Positions 36,740 to 47,181 of a stretch of 64,000 bases of DNA are shown here, in pieces. Within the stretch, counting starts at the first letter, position 1; each line of letters starts with the position of its first letter. The stretch covers positions 930,001 to 994,000 of the forward strand of contig NZ_CP121666.1 in NCBI RefSeq assembly GCF_029714325.1, given 5' to 3'. Both the position numbers and the translations under genes were made by a program. The notes beneath the pieces were generated by a model. The model was not told the origin of the DNA. It saw nothing but the letters and a program-made list of their open reading frames with translations, and did no database searches. Source of the stretch: Bradyrhizobium sp. CB1717 (GTDB taxonomy: Bacteria > Pseudomonadota > Alphaproteobacteria > Rhizobiales > Xanthobacteraceae).

Positions 36740-38740
36740 ATGTCGACAGTTGCGAGCGCAATTCGGCGCCTTTGGTGCCGACGCTTTCTTGCTCTTCTGG
36801 TGATCATCGCGGTCATTGCTTCTATCGCGGTCCTGACCAGCCCCCAGCTTGGCGCGACAATCGAAGCTCTGGAGCCGCCTGGTCTCCCTGAGCCGGTTCT
36901 CGTGAGCGAGCAAGTTTCGCTCGATCAGGGCTGGAACGCCGAAGACGCCGATCGATTCCATCACAAAGCCCAGGGCACGCAGACCTTGCCAATCCCGCTG
37001 TCATGGTTTCTCGCGCTGGAAGCGCCGCAGAACTCGCCCTTCGCTATGCCCTTCTTCGAACGCGAACGCTTTGCCGACAACCGCTATTTACTGCGGTTCG
37101 GATTCATAAAATCTGCTAAAAGCGAGAACAATGAATACGGTTTGCCGATCGGATTTGCGTATTCGCCGTTTCAGTCGATCCGCGGACTTGCGCGTAAGGA
37201 CACTGCCGTCGGATTGACCTGTGCCGCGTGCCACACCGGCCAACTGATCTTCAAAGACAAGCGCTATGTCATTGAAGGCGGCCCCGCCGTAACCGATCTC
37301 GGTCAGTTGACAAATGCGCTCCGCGCCGCGCTCGCACAGACCGCCTTGTCGGCAAAGTTGCCCTTCTTCGACGGTCGCTTTAGGCGGTTCGCGAAGCGCG
37401 TTTTAGAAACCGAGTACAGCGATCTGACACGCGTTCAACTATCCAAGGAACTCGATGGAATACTTGGTGCTCTGGTCGATCAGCCCGCTGGGATCGACGT
37501 CACGGAAGGGTTTACCCGCCTCGATGCGCTCAATCGCATCGGCAATCAGGTGTTCGCACTCGACAACAAGCGCTACGGCAACTACGTCAACATCAACGCC
37601 CCTGTCAGCTACCCGCACATCTGGACATCATCATGGTTCGATTGGGTGCAGTACGACGCCTCAATCATGCAGCCATTGGTACGCAATGCCGGCGAGGCGA
37701 TGGGTGTTTCCGCGGAGCTCAACCTCACGGCACCGCCCAAGCAGGGACGCTTTGCCAGCAGCATCCCCTTTGATAATCTGCACTGGATTGAACGAAAGCT
37801 CGCTGGAAAGGACCAGCCGCTGGTGGCGAAGGCCTTCACCGGGCTGAATGCGCCAACTTGGCCCGACAGCTTTCCTGCGATCGACAAAGCCAAGGCTGCC
37901 GTGGGAGCCCAACTCTACGATAAATATTGCAGCGGCTGCCATCTTCCAGCGCTGACCCCCGACATCGTGCACGGCAAGGCCCCGGACTCGGAGTTCTGGA
38001 AGAACTTCGGCCCTATCCGCTGGCGCGGCCGGGATGGGCAGGAGAAGCAGACGAAGGAATCCGTACTCAACGTCAAGATCATCAAGCAAAGCCATATCGG
38101 CACCGATCCGGCCCAGGGCGACGTGCTGCGCAATCGCACCGTTGACACCGCCGGCAGCGAACTGGCCCGGGCGGGCCATAGCAGCCCAGGACTCGGCCTC
38201 GACATCGATGTCTGCCAACGGAAGGCTGACAATACGCTGGATACGATCCAACTCTCGGACCATGCGATGCAACTCTACGCGCTTGCGCTCGGCGCCGTGG
38301 TCCAATCCAGCATCGACGAGTGGCTTCGGTCGACCGGGACCGTCCACGCGGAGATCGAAGGCGATCGGCCGAACTGTCTCGCGGCAGGTTTCGGCTATAA
38401 GGCGCGTCCGCTGAACGGCGTATGGGCGACTGCGCCGTTCCTGCACAACGGCTCGGTGCCGACGATCTACGACCTTCTCAGCCCGGTTGCAGAGCGCCCG
38501 AAAGTGTTGCTGCTCGGTGAGCCCAGCTTCGATCCTGTCCGCGTCGGTATCGTGGCGCGGACCGCCGCTCCCAAAGGCAGGACCTACGACAGCAAGGGCT
38601 ACTTCATCCTCGATACGTCGAGGCCCGCCAATCGCAATACTGGCCACGAATTCTCGAACGACAAGCATGAGGGTGTCATTGGCCCTGCGCTGTCTCCCGA
38701 GGAGCGCAACGCGATCATCGAGTTCCTGAAGTCGATCTGA
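36740..38740 (+). CDS. RoxA-like dihaem cytochrome c, putative oxygenase/peroxidase
   Basis: A 666-residue exported protein. A hydrophobic N-terminal segment (residues 17-34) would serve as signal or anchor. Two haem-c sites are present: CAACH at 161-165 and CSGCH at 397-401. The C-terminal KARPLNGVWATAPFLHNGSV segment is the hallmark of the RoxA/MauG-related dihaem group. Relatives include rubber oxygenase RoxA and the Pseudomonas fatty-acid 10S-dioxygenase/diol synthase, so dioxygenation or peroxidation of a lipid or isoprenoid in the periplasm is the best guess. It is followed 126 bp later by a P450 gene on the same strand. Confidence 0.8.
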   Translation: MSTVASAIRRLWCRRFLALLVIIAVIASIAVLTSPQLGATIEALEPPGLPEPVLVSEQVSLDQGWNAEDADRFHHKAQGTQTLPIPLSWFLALEAPQNSPFAMPFFERERFADNRYLLRFGFIKSAKSENNEYGLPIGFAYSPFQSIRGLARKDTAVGLTCAACHTGQLIFKDKRYVIEGGPAVTDLGQLTNALRAALAQTALSAKLPFFDGRFRRFAKRVLETEYSDLTRVQLSKELDGILGALVDQPAGIDVTEGFTRLDALNRIGNQVFALDNKRYGNYVNINAPVSYPHIWTSSWFDWVQYDASIMQPLVRNAGEAMGVSAELNLTAPPKQGRFASSIPFDNLHWIERKLAGKDQPLVAKAFTGLNAPTWPDSFPAIDKAKAAVGAQLYDKYCSGCHLPALTPDIVHGKAPDSEFWKNFGPIRWRGRDGQEKQTKESVLNVKIIKQSHIGTDPAQGDVLRNRTVDTAGSELARAGHSSPGLGLDIDVCQRKADNTLDTIQLSDHAMQLYALALGAVVQSSIDEWLRSTGTVHAEIEGDRPNCLAAGFGYKARPLNGVWATAPFLHNGSVPTIYDLLSPVAERPKVLLLGEPSFDPVRVGIVARTAAPKGRTYDSKGYFILDTSRPANRNTGHEFSNDKHEGVIGPALSPEERNAIIEFLKSI

Positions 38741-38866
38741 AATTGATTGGGTCAGCTCCAACTGGAGCAGCATCGAAGACCATCTCGCTCCCGCAGGGGG
38801 AAAGGTGGACGGAAGCCAGGATCGACCGACCAGGCGAAGCTTTTCTCGAGTTAGGGTGCGGCGGCA

Positions 38867-40099
38867 ATGGCGGAACAGAAACAGGGGCTGGCGGCGAAGT
38901 TCTTGAAATGGATGATCGCGAAACATCCGGATGCGTTGTTCGCACTAATTCGGCGCGTCAGGCCCAACCTAGCGTTGGGCGCCGCGGGGCCCGTGTTCAT
39001 CACCCGCTTCCCCGACGTGCAGGAAGCGCTGAGCCGGCCCGACATCTTCAACGTCACCTATGCGCCGATGATGGACCCTTCGGTCGGCCCCTTTATGCTC
39101 GGCCGCGACTGCACCGAAATCAACCAGCGCGACAAGGGTATCATGCGCGCCTTCATGCGCATGGAGGATCTGCCGGCAATTCGCCAGAAAGTGCGCAGCC
39201 TCGCCAATGCGTCCGTCGAAAAGCAGCTCTATACCCAGAACCAAATCGACGTGGTCAGCACGTTGTCGCGCCTGGTCCCCATTCAGCTGACCGGAGAATA
39301 TTTCGGCTTTCCCGGCCCCGATCTGGCGTCGATGTTCCGCTGGTCGCGCGCCACGCAGTACGACATGTTCCACAACCTGGACAAAGATCCGAAGGTGCAT
39401 CAGGACAACATTGACGCCGGGCAGGAGATGCGCACCTACCTGACACAACTGCTCCCGCAACGGCGCGAGCAACTGAAAAATGGCGCGCCGCTCGACGACG
39501 TGTTCAGTCGCTTGCTAAAAAGCCATTTTGACGATTCGATCGGCTTCGCCGACGAACGCATTATAACCAATATGATGGGCACGCTGGTCGGCGGAATCGA
39601 GACGACCTCAGCGGCCATCGTACAGCTCCTCGAGCAGTTGTTCATACGTCCGAAGATCCTGAAGAAGGCGATCGACGTCGCCTGCAGCAATAACGATCAA
39701 TTGATGTATCGCTATTGCTGGGAAGCGCTACGCTTCAACCCGATCAATCCGTTCGTGGTGCGCCAGTGCCGGACCGATTACCGGATTGCAAAGGGCTCGC
39801 TGCGCGCGGCAACAATCAAGGCCGGCAGCACGGTGCTGATCTCGACCCGGTCGGCGATGCGCGACGGCTTGCAATTGCCGGCGCCGTCCAGCTTCGCCGT
39901 CGACCGCCCGGAGTCGGTCTATATGCATTTGGGCTACGGGATGCACACCTGCCTCGGCGACCAGATCAGCCGCATCCAGGTTCCGGAAATCGTTCGTCGC
40001 ATCCTGCAAATCCGGGGTGTGCGTCCTGCCGCGGAGATTGACTACGCAGGAGGGCCGTTTCCGGAGCGTTATCCAATCACCTACAATACGGCCGCCTGA
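38867..40099 (+). CDS. Cytochrome P450
   Basis: A 410-residue soluble bacterial P450. The I-helix threonine motif GGIETTS is at 242-248, the K-helix ExxR is EALR at 286-289, and the haem ligand is Cys362 in HLGYGMHTCLGD. It resembles the rhizobial CYP127 group known from symbiotic plasmids and islands; that subfamily assignment is from memory and not tested. It would need a ferredoxin from elsewhere. Coupling with the upstream dihaem cytochrome suggests two oxidations on one pathway, possibly of a lipid or terpenoid. Confidence 0.93.
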   Translation: MAEQKQGLAAKFLKWMIAKHPDALFALIRRVRPNLALGAAGPVFITRFPDVQEALSRPDIFNVTYAPMMDPSVGPFMLGRDCTEINQRDKGIMRAFMRMEDLPAIRQKVRSLANASVEKQLYTQNQIDVVSTLSRLVPIQLTGEYFGFPGPDLASMFRWSRATQYDMFHNLDKDPKVHQDNIDAGQEMRTYLTQLLPQRREQLKNGAPLDDVFSRLLKSHFDDSIGFADERIITNMMGTLVGGIETTSAAIVQLLEQLFIRPKILKKAIDVACSNNDQLMYRYCWEALRFNPINPFVVRQCRTDYRIAKGSLRAATIKAGSTVLISTRSAMRDGLQLPAPSSFAVDRPESVYMHLGYGMHTCLGDQISRIQVPEIVRRILQIRGVRPAAEIDYAGGPFPERYPITYNTAA

Positions 40100-40353
40100 A
40101 GGGCGGACTTCCCAGCAGCGAGCCGCGACTCGCGACTGGTCTGCAATATCCAGCGGCGAGGCGATTGCCGTTAGCACTTCGCGAATGGTTTGAGCATAGT
40201 CTCGCTCCAGTGCCAGACCAACCTAGATCGCTGGCGCGCCGGTTTGAACGAGAAAGTCATTCGACTTCAAGAGGAATGGCGCAGCCACCATGTCTCGTGC
40301 CCAAGCGCTTTGCGAGAGCCCCGAAATATGTTCCATTCTCCTAGTACCCGGAA

Positions 40354-41418
40354 TCATAGCTGAGTGATACGTCGGCCTTTGAATCGGCGTTGCCGGACCT
40401 TTTTCTTGGTCCAGACGAATGGCTCAGCTCTGCCGTTATATGCTTTGATATAGGCATCGATGTGCTGCTCAAGCTGTTTGAGGCTTGTGAATGAGGCACC
40501 GCTCAACGATTGCCCCTGTAAGATCGAAAACCACACCTCGACCTGATTGAGCCAGGACGCGCTGGTGGGCGTGAAATGAAAGTTCACATTGGGATGTGCC
40601 TCAAGCCATTCCTCGTTCTTCGTATGGGTGCTGAGGTTGTCGAGGATGACGTGAAGCTGGCGGTTCGGAAATGCTGCGGTCACGCGATCCATGAAGTCGA
40701 GAAACTCGACCCGGCGACGTCGTTTCGAATGCGTCGCAAGGATCTTCCCGGTGGCGACTTCCAGCGCTGCGAACAGCGTGGTCGTGCCGTGCCGTTTGTA
40801 GTCGTGGCTTTGCCCGGTCAAGGATCTGCCGTTGGGCAGTTTCAGATAACCCTGCGCTCTCTCCAAGGCCTGGATCGAGGGCTTTTCGTCCACGCATAGC
40901 ACGATGGCCTTCTTTGGCGGGGCGACATACAGGCCAACCACGTCGGCGGCTTTGGCCGTAAACTGCGGGTCGTTGCTCTCGCACCAGGACTTGCGAGCGG
41001 CGAGATCGATTTTGTTGCTGCGCAAGAACCGCCAGACATATTGCACATCGACATCGCCAAGTTCCCCAGCCAGCAGAGGCCCAGTCCAGCGCGCGTACCC
41101 GGCGGGAGGCGACTTATCGAGCAACTTTAAAATCCGTTTGTCAGTGGCCTTCGTATAGATCGGCTGCTTGCCCGGCAGAGGTTTGCTTTGCAGACCTTCA
41201 AGGCCTTGATCCGCATAGCGATGCCGCCAAAGGCTGACAATCCGCGGCTGGACCCCAACCTCCTTGGCGATCGATCGGGTGCTGCGACCGGCAGCAGCTA
41301 AAAGAACGATCCGCGCCCGCTTCAAATCGCGCTGCAACGTCACCGGTGAGCGGCAACGTTCCTCAAGCACCTTGCGATCTTTCCTCGAAAGGTGGACTTC
41401 TCTTGCTTCGGGTATCAT
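40354..41418 (-). CDS. IS630 family transposase
   Basis: A 354-residue transposase that appears complete. The N-terminal helix-turn-helix part includes GRSTRSIAKEVGVQPRIVSL. Catalytic residues lie in VLCVDEKPSIQALER (Asp), LHVILDNLSTHTKNEEW (Asp) and TSASWLNQVEVWFSIL (Glu). The surrounding 150 bp on each side would contain the element ends. Confidence 0.92.
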   Translation of the reverse strand: MIPEAREVHLSRKDRKVLEERCRSPVTLQRDLKRARIVLLAAAGRSTRSIAKEVGVQPRIVSLWRHRYADQGLEGLQSKPLPGKQPIYTKATDKRILKLLDKSPPAGYARWTGPLLAGELGDVDVQYVWRFLRSNKIDLAARKSWCESNDPQFTAKAADVVGLYVAPPKKAIVLCVDEKPSIQALERAQGYLKLPNGRSLTGQSHDYKRHGTTTLFAALEVATGKILATHSKRRRRVEFLDFMDRVTAAFPNRQLHVILDNLSTHTKNEEWLEAHPNVNFHFTPTSASWLNQVEVWFSILQGQSLSGASFTSLKQLEQHIDAYIKAYNGRAEPFVWTKKKVRQRRFKGRRITQL

Positions 41419-42323
41419 CCCGACGTTGAATCATGACTCACTTCCAAAGGAAAGTGGGTACCTAGTCATCTGGAACGCAAATTCGTCGCATTAGTTGTTG
41501 CTCGAATCGCTAGAGAGGAGAGTGCTAGTGGCGAATGCAGGTGTGCGAGGCCGGCCGATCGCGCCGTTAGTGCTTAGTCCGCAGGAGCGGGCGTACTTGG
41601 AGAGGCAAGTTCGTCGTCATCGTGTAGCCCGATCGCTATCTGAGCGGTGCCGCGCGATCCTGCGATGTGCAGATGGATTGCCAAGCAAGTCTGTGGCTGC
41701 CGAACTTGGCATCCATGAACACACCGTTGGCAAGTGGCGCCGCCGATTCTTGAAGGATCGCTGTGATGGCCTGCTTGACGAAGCCCGCCCTGGCCGCCCT
41801 CGAACCATCGACGACGATCAGGTTGCTGCGGTGATCGAGCGGACATTGCGTACGACACCGCCCGACGCGACGCACTGGTCGATCCGCTCGATGGCTGCGG
41901 AAACTGGCTTTTCTCACACCACGATCCGCCGAATGTGGATGGCGTTCGGCTTGCAGCCGCACCGCAGCCAGACATTTAAACTGTCGAGCGATCCGCTGTT
42001 CGTCGATAAGGTGCGCGATATTGTCGGGCTTTACCTGTCCCCACCGAACCGAGCCGTTGTCCTCAGCGTCGATGAGAAAAGCCAGATCCAGGCACTCGAT
42101 CGCGAGCAGCCGGTCTTGCCGATGATGCCTGGGGTGCCGGAACGTCGCACGCACAGCTATGTGCGGCATGGTACGACCACGCTGTTTGCCGCGCTCGACA
42201 TCGCTTCCGGCTTTGTCATTGGCAAATGCTACAAGCGCCATCGGACGGTCGAGTTCTTGAAGTTCCTCAAAGAGATCGACGCTCAAATCCCTGAGGGGTT
42301 CGCTGTCCATATCGTCATGGACA

Positions 42324-43676
42324 TGTGTGGACGCCCCCGCTGGTGCAAGAAGAATCTTTCGGCGAGCTCGGAGCGTGGTCGGATGCTGACATGTGTCCGG
42401 CCTTTTGCTGCGGCTGTCACATGCCGCTGGCCCGTATGGGAGTTCGCGGAGCGGGTCCAATTCAACTTCGCGTGCTCGAGGCACGTATCCATGATCTGGT
42501 TTTCCCGATCCCGTCTCGTCGACCGTGGCGCCATACTCTCCGATTGACCTTCTCACACTCTCAAGCTCCGTTCCGGGGAACTACTTCGCCGTAGCAGGAG
42601 CTCGATAAGTTCCGCCTCTCGCCATCAATGCCCAGACGATGCGTGCCATCTTGTTGGCCAGGGCGACGATCACCAGCATGGATGGCTTGCGGGCAAGCAT
42701 GCCCGCAAGCCAAGGATCTGCTGCTGAGCCTTTACTTGCCCAGCGCACGGCCGCGCTCGCGCCGATGATTAATAGTCGGCGCAGGGTTCGTTCGCCCATG
42801 CGGGATGTCTCGCCGAGCTTCTGCTTTCCGCCCGTGGAGCGCTGCAGCGGGGTGAGCCCCAGCCACGCCGCAAAGTCGCGTCCCCTCTTAAAGGCCCGAG
42901 TCGTCGGCGCCAGTGCAACGAGCGCTGTCGCTGTGATCGGACCGATTCCGGGGATCGTCACCAATCGCTTTGCGTCGGCATCCTCCTTGGCGCGCCTTGC
43001 AAGCTCGCGGTCGAGCAACACCACCCTTTCATCAAGTAGTCGCAGTTGCTCAACAAGCAGGCGTAGAATCGGTCGGGCGAGCTCTGGAATGTCGGTGTCA
43101 TCGTCCCCGATCGCCGACACGAGCTTGGCAACATGGACAGGCCCCTTTGCCACTACCATCCCGAATTCGGCTAGATGGCCGCGGATTGCGTTGATGGTCT
43201 GGGTGCGCTGACGCACCAGGAGGTCACGGGCGCGAAACACAACGGCCGCGGCCTGCTGCTCCGCGCTCTTTATCGTTACGAAACGCATTGTCGGCCGCTG
43301 GGCAGCTTCGCAGATCGCTTCCGCATCGGCGGCATCATTCTTATGCCGCTTCACGAAGGGCTTCACATAGTCTGGCGCAATGAGTCGTGCCTCGTCCCAG
43401 TCTCGCGATCTCGCGCGCCCAGTAGTGGCTGCTGGCGCATGCTTCCATGGCGACCGTGCAAGCCGGTTGTATGGCAAGAAATTTGAGAACTTGGTCCCGC
43501 CGCAGCTTCTTGCGGAAGAGCACGGTTCCTGATCCATCGGCACCGTGCAGCTGGAATACGTTCTTCGCCAGATCCAAACCGATTATGCTAAGTTCCGACA
43601 TGGACGCCTCCGTTCAAGTGATGGTCAACGACACCACTTTGGCACAGCGATGCCGAGAGGGGGCGTCCACCCCATC
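42324..43676 (-). mobile_element. IS110 family element inserted in IS630
   Basis: About 1.35 kb inserted between the codons for Asp and Asn of an IS630 VMDNYPT motif. Its ends carry the GTGGACGCCCCC and GGGGGCGTCCAC sequences typical of this IS110 type, next to CATGGAC and CATCAAC. IS110 elements have no long terminal repeats. Confidence 0.82.
42581..43601 (-). pseudogene. IS110 family transposase, frameshifted
   Basis: The N-terminal frame (43601 back to about 43400) reads MSELSIIGLDLAKNVFQLHG and MEACASSHYWAREIARLG. The rest continues in another frame as EARLIAPDYVKPFVKRHKND and on to the C-terminal transposase domain with PGIGPITATALVA. The break is at about 43400, where two bases seem lost from a GGCCACGAG-like sequence. 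Otherwise the transposase is full length. Confidence 0.85.
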
Positions 43677-43997
43677 AACTACCCCACCCACAAGACACCC
43701 AAGATCAAAGCGTGGCTCGCTCGCCGGCCGCACTATTATGTCCACTTCACGCCGACTTCCGCGTCATGGATCAATCAGATCGAGCGCTGGTTCGCTGAAC
43801 TCACCAGAAAGCAGATCCAGCGAGGTGTTCACACCTCCGTCAGGCAGCTCGAGGCCGACATCCGTACCTTCATCGACCTGCACAACAACAACCCGAAGCC
43901 CTTCAAATGGACCAAGTCCGCAGACCAGATCTTGGCTTCCGTCAAACGCTTCTGCCACAAAGCCCAGCAGACTGTGGCGAACTTTAGATTCACCTGA

Positions 43998-44369
43998 CTA
44001 GCTCGAAGCCGAGATATTCCGCGCCGATAGACCTGACCACAGGCCGCCTAAGATCCTTTCGGCTGCGACTGAGGACGATCACCTACAGAGATCTCTGCGG
44101 CCTCGGGATCCTCTGCGCGTTCCCGATGAGCTTGCGCGTCGCAAGTTTCTTCGCCGCCACGAAAGCTCGAAGCGGTCGCCGACCAAGTTGACATCCTTTG
44201 CCTTCAGCGCCCACGTCCGGATAATAACCTGAAACCCACGTAATAATGATGCTGCGAACTTGCGGGACGGAACAACTAGATTACCCGGCGCCCTTCAACA
44301 GTTGGTTCACGGCGCCGCAAGCGCCCGCAGCCCCCGATAAGCGATGCGCAGCTTTTGTAGATTTTGCAG
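43998..44369. other. Region between IS remnants
   Basis: About 370 bp with no supported gene; probably degraded IS sequence. Confidence 0.35.
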
Positions 44370-44520
44370 GTGTGTAGGTGTCGATGATGCGCCCGAGGCC
44401 GCCGACGGTACATTTCGCGGCCCGGCGCAAATGTGCTTTGAGCTTGGCGAAGGCATTCTCGTAAGCGGCAAACAGATCCCATCTGGCGGAGTGGGCGAGC
44501 GATCGGCTATCGGCTGCGCG
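44370..44520 (-). pseudogene. IS630 family transposase, C-terminal scrap
   Basis: A short segment reads ENAFAKLKAHLRRAAKCTVG and GLGRIIDTYTP, matching the C-terminus of IS630-type transposases that contain an FAKLKHLLRKAA motif. The rest of the gene is missing. Confidence 0.5.
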
Positions 44521-44569
44521 TGAGCTGATGTGAGCTTCTATGTCTGCGCCTAGTTCTGAAACTAGAACC

Positions 44570-44916
44570 TGCCATATGATCGAAGCGGTCGCCGAGCGTC
44601 TTGAGGGAGCGCCGGGGCAGCTTCGCCGACGCTGGTGGGATGAATTCAAGGCACAAGTGGTGGCAGAGCGCTGGAGCCCGGCGCCAGCGTATCGGCGATC
44701 GCCCATCGGATCGGTATTCACCCGTCGGAGCTCTTCGCCTGGCGTCGCGATGCTCGGGCCGAACGAACTTACTACTCGCGGCCTTCGAGCCGCGAAGCCG
44801 CGATGGCGTGCATGTCAGTGATCGAGATTTCCATTGGCGAGGTGGTCGTGCGCGCCGGCATCGATGTCGACGAGGCGCGCACTTGCAGCGGGTGATCCGG
44901 GCGATGCGTTCGGCAT
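44570..44916 (+). pseudogene. IS66 TnpA remnant
   Basis: Segments in three frames together read like IS66 TnpA: RRRWWDEFKAQVVAE, then AIAHRIGIHPSELFAWRRDA, then MSVIEISIGEVVVRAGIDVD and LQRVIRAMRSA. At least two frameshifts are needed. It is followed directly by the tnpB start. Confidence 0.65.
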
Positions 44917-44969
44917 GATCCCCTCTGGTGTGAAGGTGTTCCTCGCCAGCCATCCGGTCGACTTCCGCA
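44917..44969 (+). pseudogene. IS66 TnpB, 5' fragment
   Basis: ATG 44917 begins MIPSGVKVFLASHPVDFR, the standard N-terminus of IS66 TnpB. The gene is cut at 44969 by the left end of a RIT element. Its continuation, KGIDG followed by LVRDAGSDPFDGALYVFRG, lies 9.5 kb away at 54454. Confidence 0.78.
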
Positions 44970-45121
44970 ATTATGCGGAGCCCACGATTATGCGGAGTGC
45001 GCGGCGTTCGATCCAAGATCCGCTCCGTTATCAACAGTTTAGTTCCCAGTGCCCTCTTCCTCGCTCCGCATAATCTGAGGCCTCCCTTCCTGTCTTGATG
45101 GCAACGAAAGGGAGACAAGGA

Positions 45122-46360
45122 ATGGCCAAGTCGAGTGGGAATCAGCGCCACGGGCAGCGCTGCATGGACGCAGGCGATCTCGCCCCGCTGGTGACGGAGT
45201 TCGCAAGACACCTGACGGCGTCGGGGTATACGAGCTTGACGGTGAGCGGCTATGACGCCGCAGCCCGTCACCTCGCGCAATGGCTGACGCTGGCCAAAGT
45301 CGCATTCGCCGACATCGATGATGGCGTCACCGATCGGTTCGCTCGGCACCGCTGTCGATGTCCCGGCATCCGTCGTGAGAAGGGCGTGTCCGAGAAGTAC
45401 GTGAGGCGGGTACGCCGGTTCGTCGAATTTCTCGGCGAGCGCGGGATCATCCAGCGCAAGTCGAAGCTCGCATTGTCGACGCTCGACCGGCGGGTAGTCG
45501 AGTTCCAGGACTGGCTGCGACAGCATCGCGGCGTCACAGAGCTGACAATAGATCGACACGGTCGCATGGTCATGCGGCTGCTCCCGGCGCTTGGCAGCAG
45601 GCCGCGAAGCTGGAATGCCCAACTCATTCGCCACGTGATCGTTGCAGAGACGAAACGGGTTTCGCTCGCCTATGTGAAGACTATGACGATGGCGCTGAGA
45701 GGATATTTGCGGTTTCTCAGCGCGCGGGGGTTGTGCCGGGCGGGACTCGATCAGGCTGTGCCAATCATTCCGCAGTGGCGACTGTCGTCGCTACCGCGAT
45801 ACATCAGCTCGTCAGATGTCGAGGCGTTGATTGCAACCTGCGACCAGACCACGGCGACTGGCGTGCGTGATCGGGCGATCCTGCTGCTGTTGGCGCGACT
45901 GGGGTTACGGGCCGGCGACATTCTCTCTCTTCGTCTCACCGATATTGATTGGCAACAGGCGACGCTGTCGGTTCGTGGCAAGGGGCGGCGGGAGACGAGA
46001 TTACCATTGCCGCAAGACGCCGGCGATGCCGTGCTCGCTTATCTGGATCAAGCCCGGCCGCACGTCGCCGATGGTCGAATCTTCTTCATGTCGAATGCAC
46101 CAATCCGGCCAGTGACAGGGTCGAGCGCAGTCTCTGACGTTGTGCGTGGTGCCATACGAAAGGCCGGCATCCCCGCTCCGTCGAATGGCGCCAACCTGCT
46201 TCGACACTCAGCAGCCACGGCCATGCTGCGGGGCGGCGCGACGCTTGACACGGTTGGTGCCGTGTTGCGCCACCGGTCGCCAGACATGACCGCGCACTAC
46301 GCCAAAGTCGATGTGACGATGCTGCTGCAGATCGCGCCGCCCTGGCCGGGAGATGCGTGA
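45122..46360 (+). CDS. Tyrosine recombinase RitA, outer RIT
   Basis: A 412-residue site-specific recombinase, start at ATG 45122 after a GGAGACAAGG ribosome-binding sequence. An N-terminal SAM-like DNA-binding domain spans roughly residues 15-105. The catalytic residues are readable: Arg in ARLGLRAGDIL, HxxR box in LLRHSAATAML, and the nucleophile Tyr in MTAHYAKVD. It overlaps ritB by the usual stop-start contact. All three Rit proteins are thought to be needed for RIT mobility. Confidence 0.92.
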   Translation: MAKSSGNQRHGQRCMDAGDLAPLVTEFARHLTASGYTSLTVSGYDAAARHLAQWLTLAKVAFADIDDGVTDRFARHRCRCPGIRREKGVSEKYVRRVRRFVEFLGERGIIQRKSKLALSTLDRRVVEFQDWLRQHRGVTELTIDRHGRMVMRLLPALGSRPRSWNAQLIRHVIVAETKRVSLAYVKTMTMALRGYLRFLSARGLCRAGLDQAVPIIPQWRLSSLPRYISSSDVEALIATCDQTTATGVRDRAILLLLARLGLRAGDILSLRLTDIDWQQATLSVRGKGRRETRLPLPQDAGDAVLAYLDQARPHVADGRIFFMSNAPIRPVTGSSAVSDVVRGAIRKAGIPAPSNGANLLRHSAATAMLRGGATLDTVGAVLRHRSPDMTAHYAKVDVTMLLQIAPPWPGDA

Positions 46361-47081
46361 TGCTGAAGCAATATCTTACCAAATATGTGGACCAGCAGCA
46401 GTCGCTGGGGTTCAAGTTCCGCGTCCAGCAAATCCTGCTGAGGGGCTATGTCGCGTTTGCCGAGGAGCGCGGCGACCGGCACATCAGAAGTGCGCGTGTC
46501 CTGGCATGGGCCGCACGTGCGCCATCACCGGAGCAGCGACGCAACCGGTTGCTTACCGTGCGACGGTTCGCGCTGGCGATGCACGCCGAGAACCCGCGGC
46601 ATCAGGTTCCGGCGGCGGATGCACTCGGCCGCACCGTCGTCAAGCGGCGATCGCCGTATATCTATAGCGCGGACGAGATCGCACGATTGCTTCGCGCTGC
46701 GGCGGCACTTCGGCCAGTGGGCTCGATCAGACCGACCATGTATGCAACGCTCTTCGGTCTGCTCACCGCTACCAGCATGCGGATCGCAGAAGCATTGGCG
46801 TTGCAGATCGACGATGTGACTGCCGATGGGCTCGTCGTCCGGCAGACCAAGTTCCAGAAGAGCCGGCTGTTGCCGCTTCACGCAACAGCCCGGCTGGCGC
46901 TCGACAGATATCTGGTCGCCCGGCGGTCACTGACCACCACAGATCGTGGTCTCTTTGTATCGGTTGCCGGGCGGTCGCTGCCCTACAACACAGTGCGACG
47001 TATCTTCCTGCAGCTCCTCGATGATACCCATCTCAGGGGCGCGTACTCGGGGCGAGATCCGCGCATCCACGATCTGCGCCA
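46360..47081 (+). pseudogene. RitB, outer RIT, N-terminal part
   Basis: The first 240 codons of ritB from ATG 46360: MLKQYLTKYVDQQQSLGFKF, the box I Arg in TATSMRIAEALAL, and up to IHDLRH of the HxxR box. Exactly there the inner RIT element is inserted. The C-terminal part resumes at 50514. Confidence 0.9.
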
Positions 47082-47181
47082 TAGTTCCGGCACCCCGATT
47101 ATTCCGGCAACTGGCGGCGAGCTGCTGCAGCTTCCGGGGGATTACGCGAGCGTGGGCGCATCGTTGGCGGAATAATCAGAG
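47080..47181 (+). repeat. 102-bp terminal inverted repeat, left, inner RIT
   Basis: It is nearly identical to the reverse complement of 50382-50483. Each copy is itself an imperfect inverted repeat, with ATTATTCCGGCAAC near the outer edge and GTTGGCGGAATAAT near the inner edge. The stop codon of ritC lies within it. Confidence 0.92.

Larger units (their letters stand above)
41528..43997 (+). pseudogene. IS630 family transposase split by IS110
   Basis: The first part (41528 to 42323) starts at a GTG after a GAGAGGAGAG ribosome-binding sequence, contains the helix-turn-helix and the catalytic Asp in VLSVDEKSQIQALD, and stops after AVHIVMD, just where the second catalytic Asp lies. The protein resumes at 43677 with NYPTHKTPKIKAWL, including SASWINQIERWFAEL with the catalytic Glu. 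Removing the IS110 element rebuilds an uninterrupted gene of about 370 codons. Confidence 0.88.

Noticed and set aside
42324..42547. C-terminal extension of the IS630 frame reading MCGRPRW and onward
   Set aside because: This is read-through into the inserted IS110 element's end; the true IS630 continuation lies at 43677.
42639..43211. Long plus-strand open frame of 190 codons
   Set aside because: It is the antisense shadow of the IS110 transposase gene and has no domain or start signal of its own.
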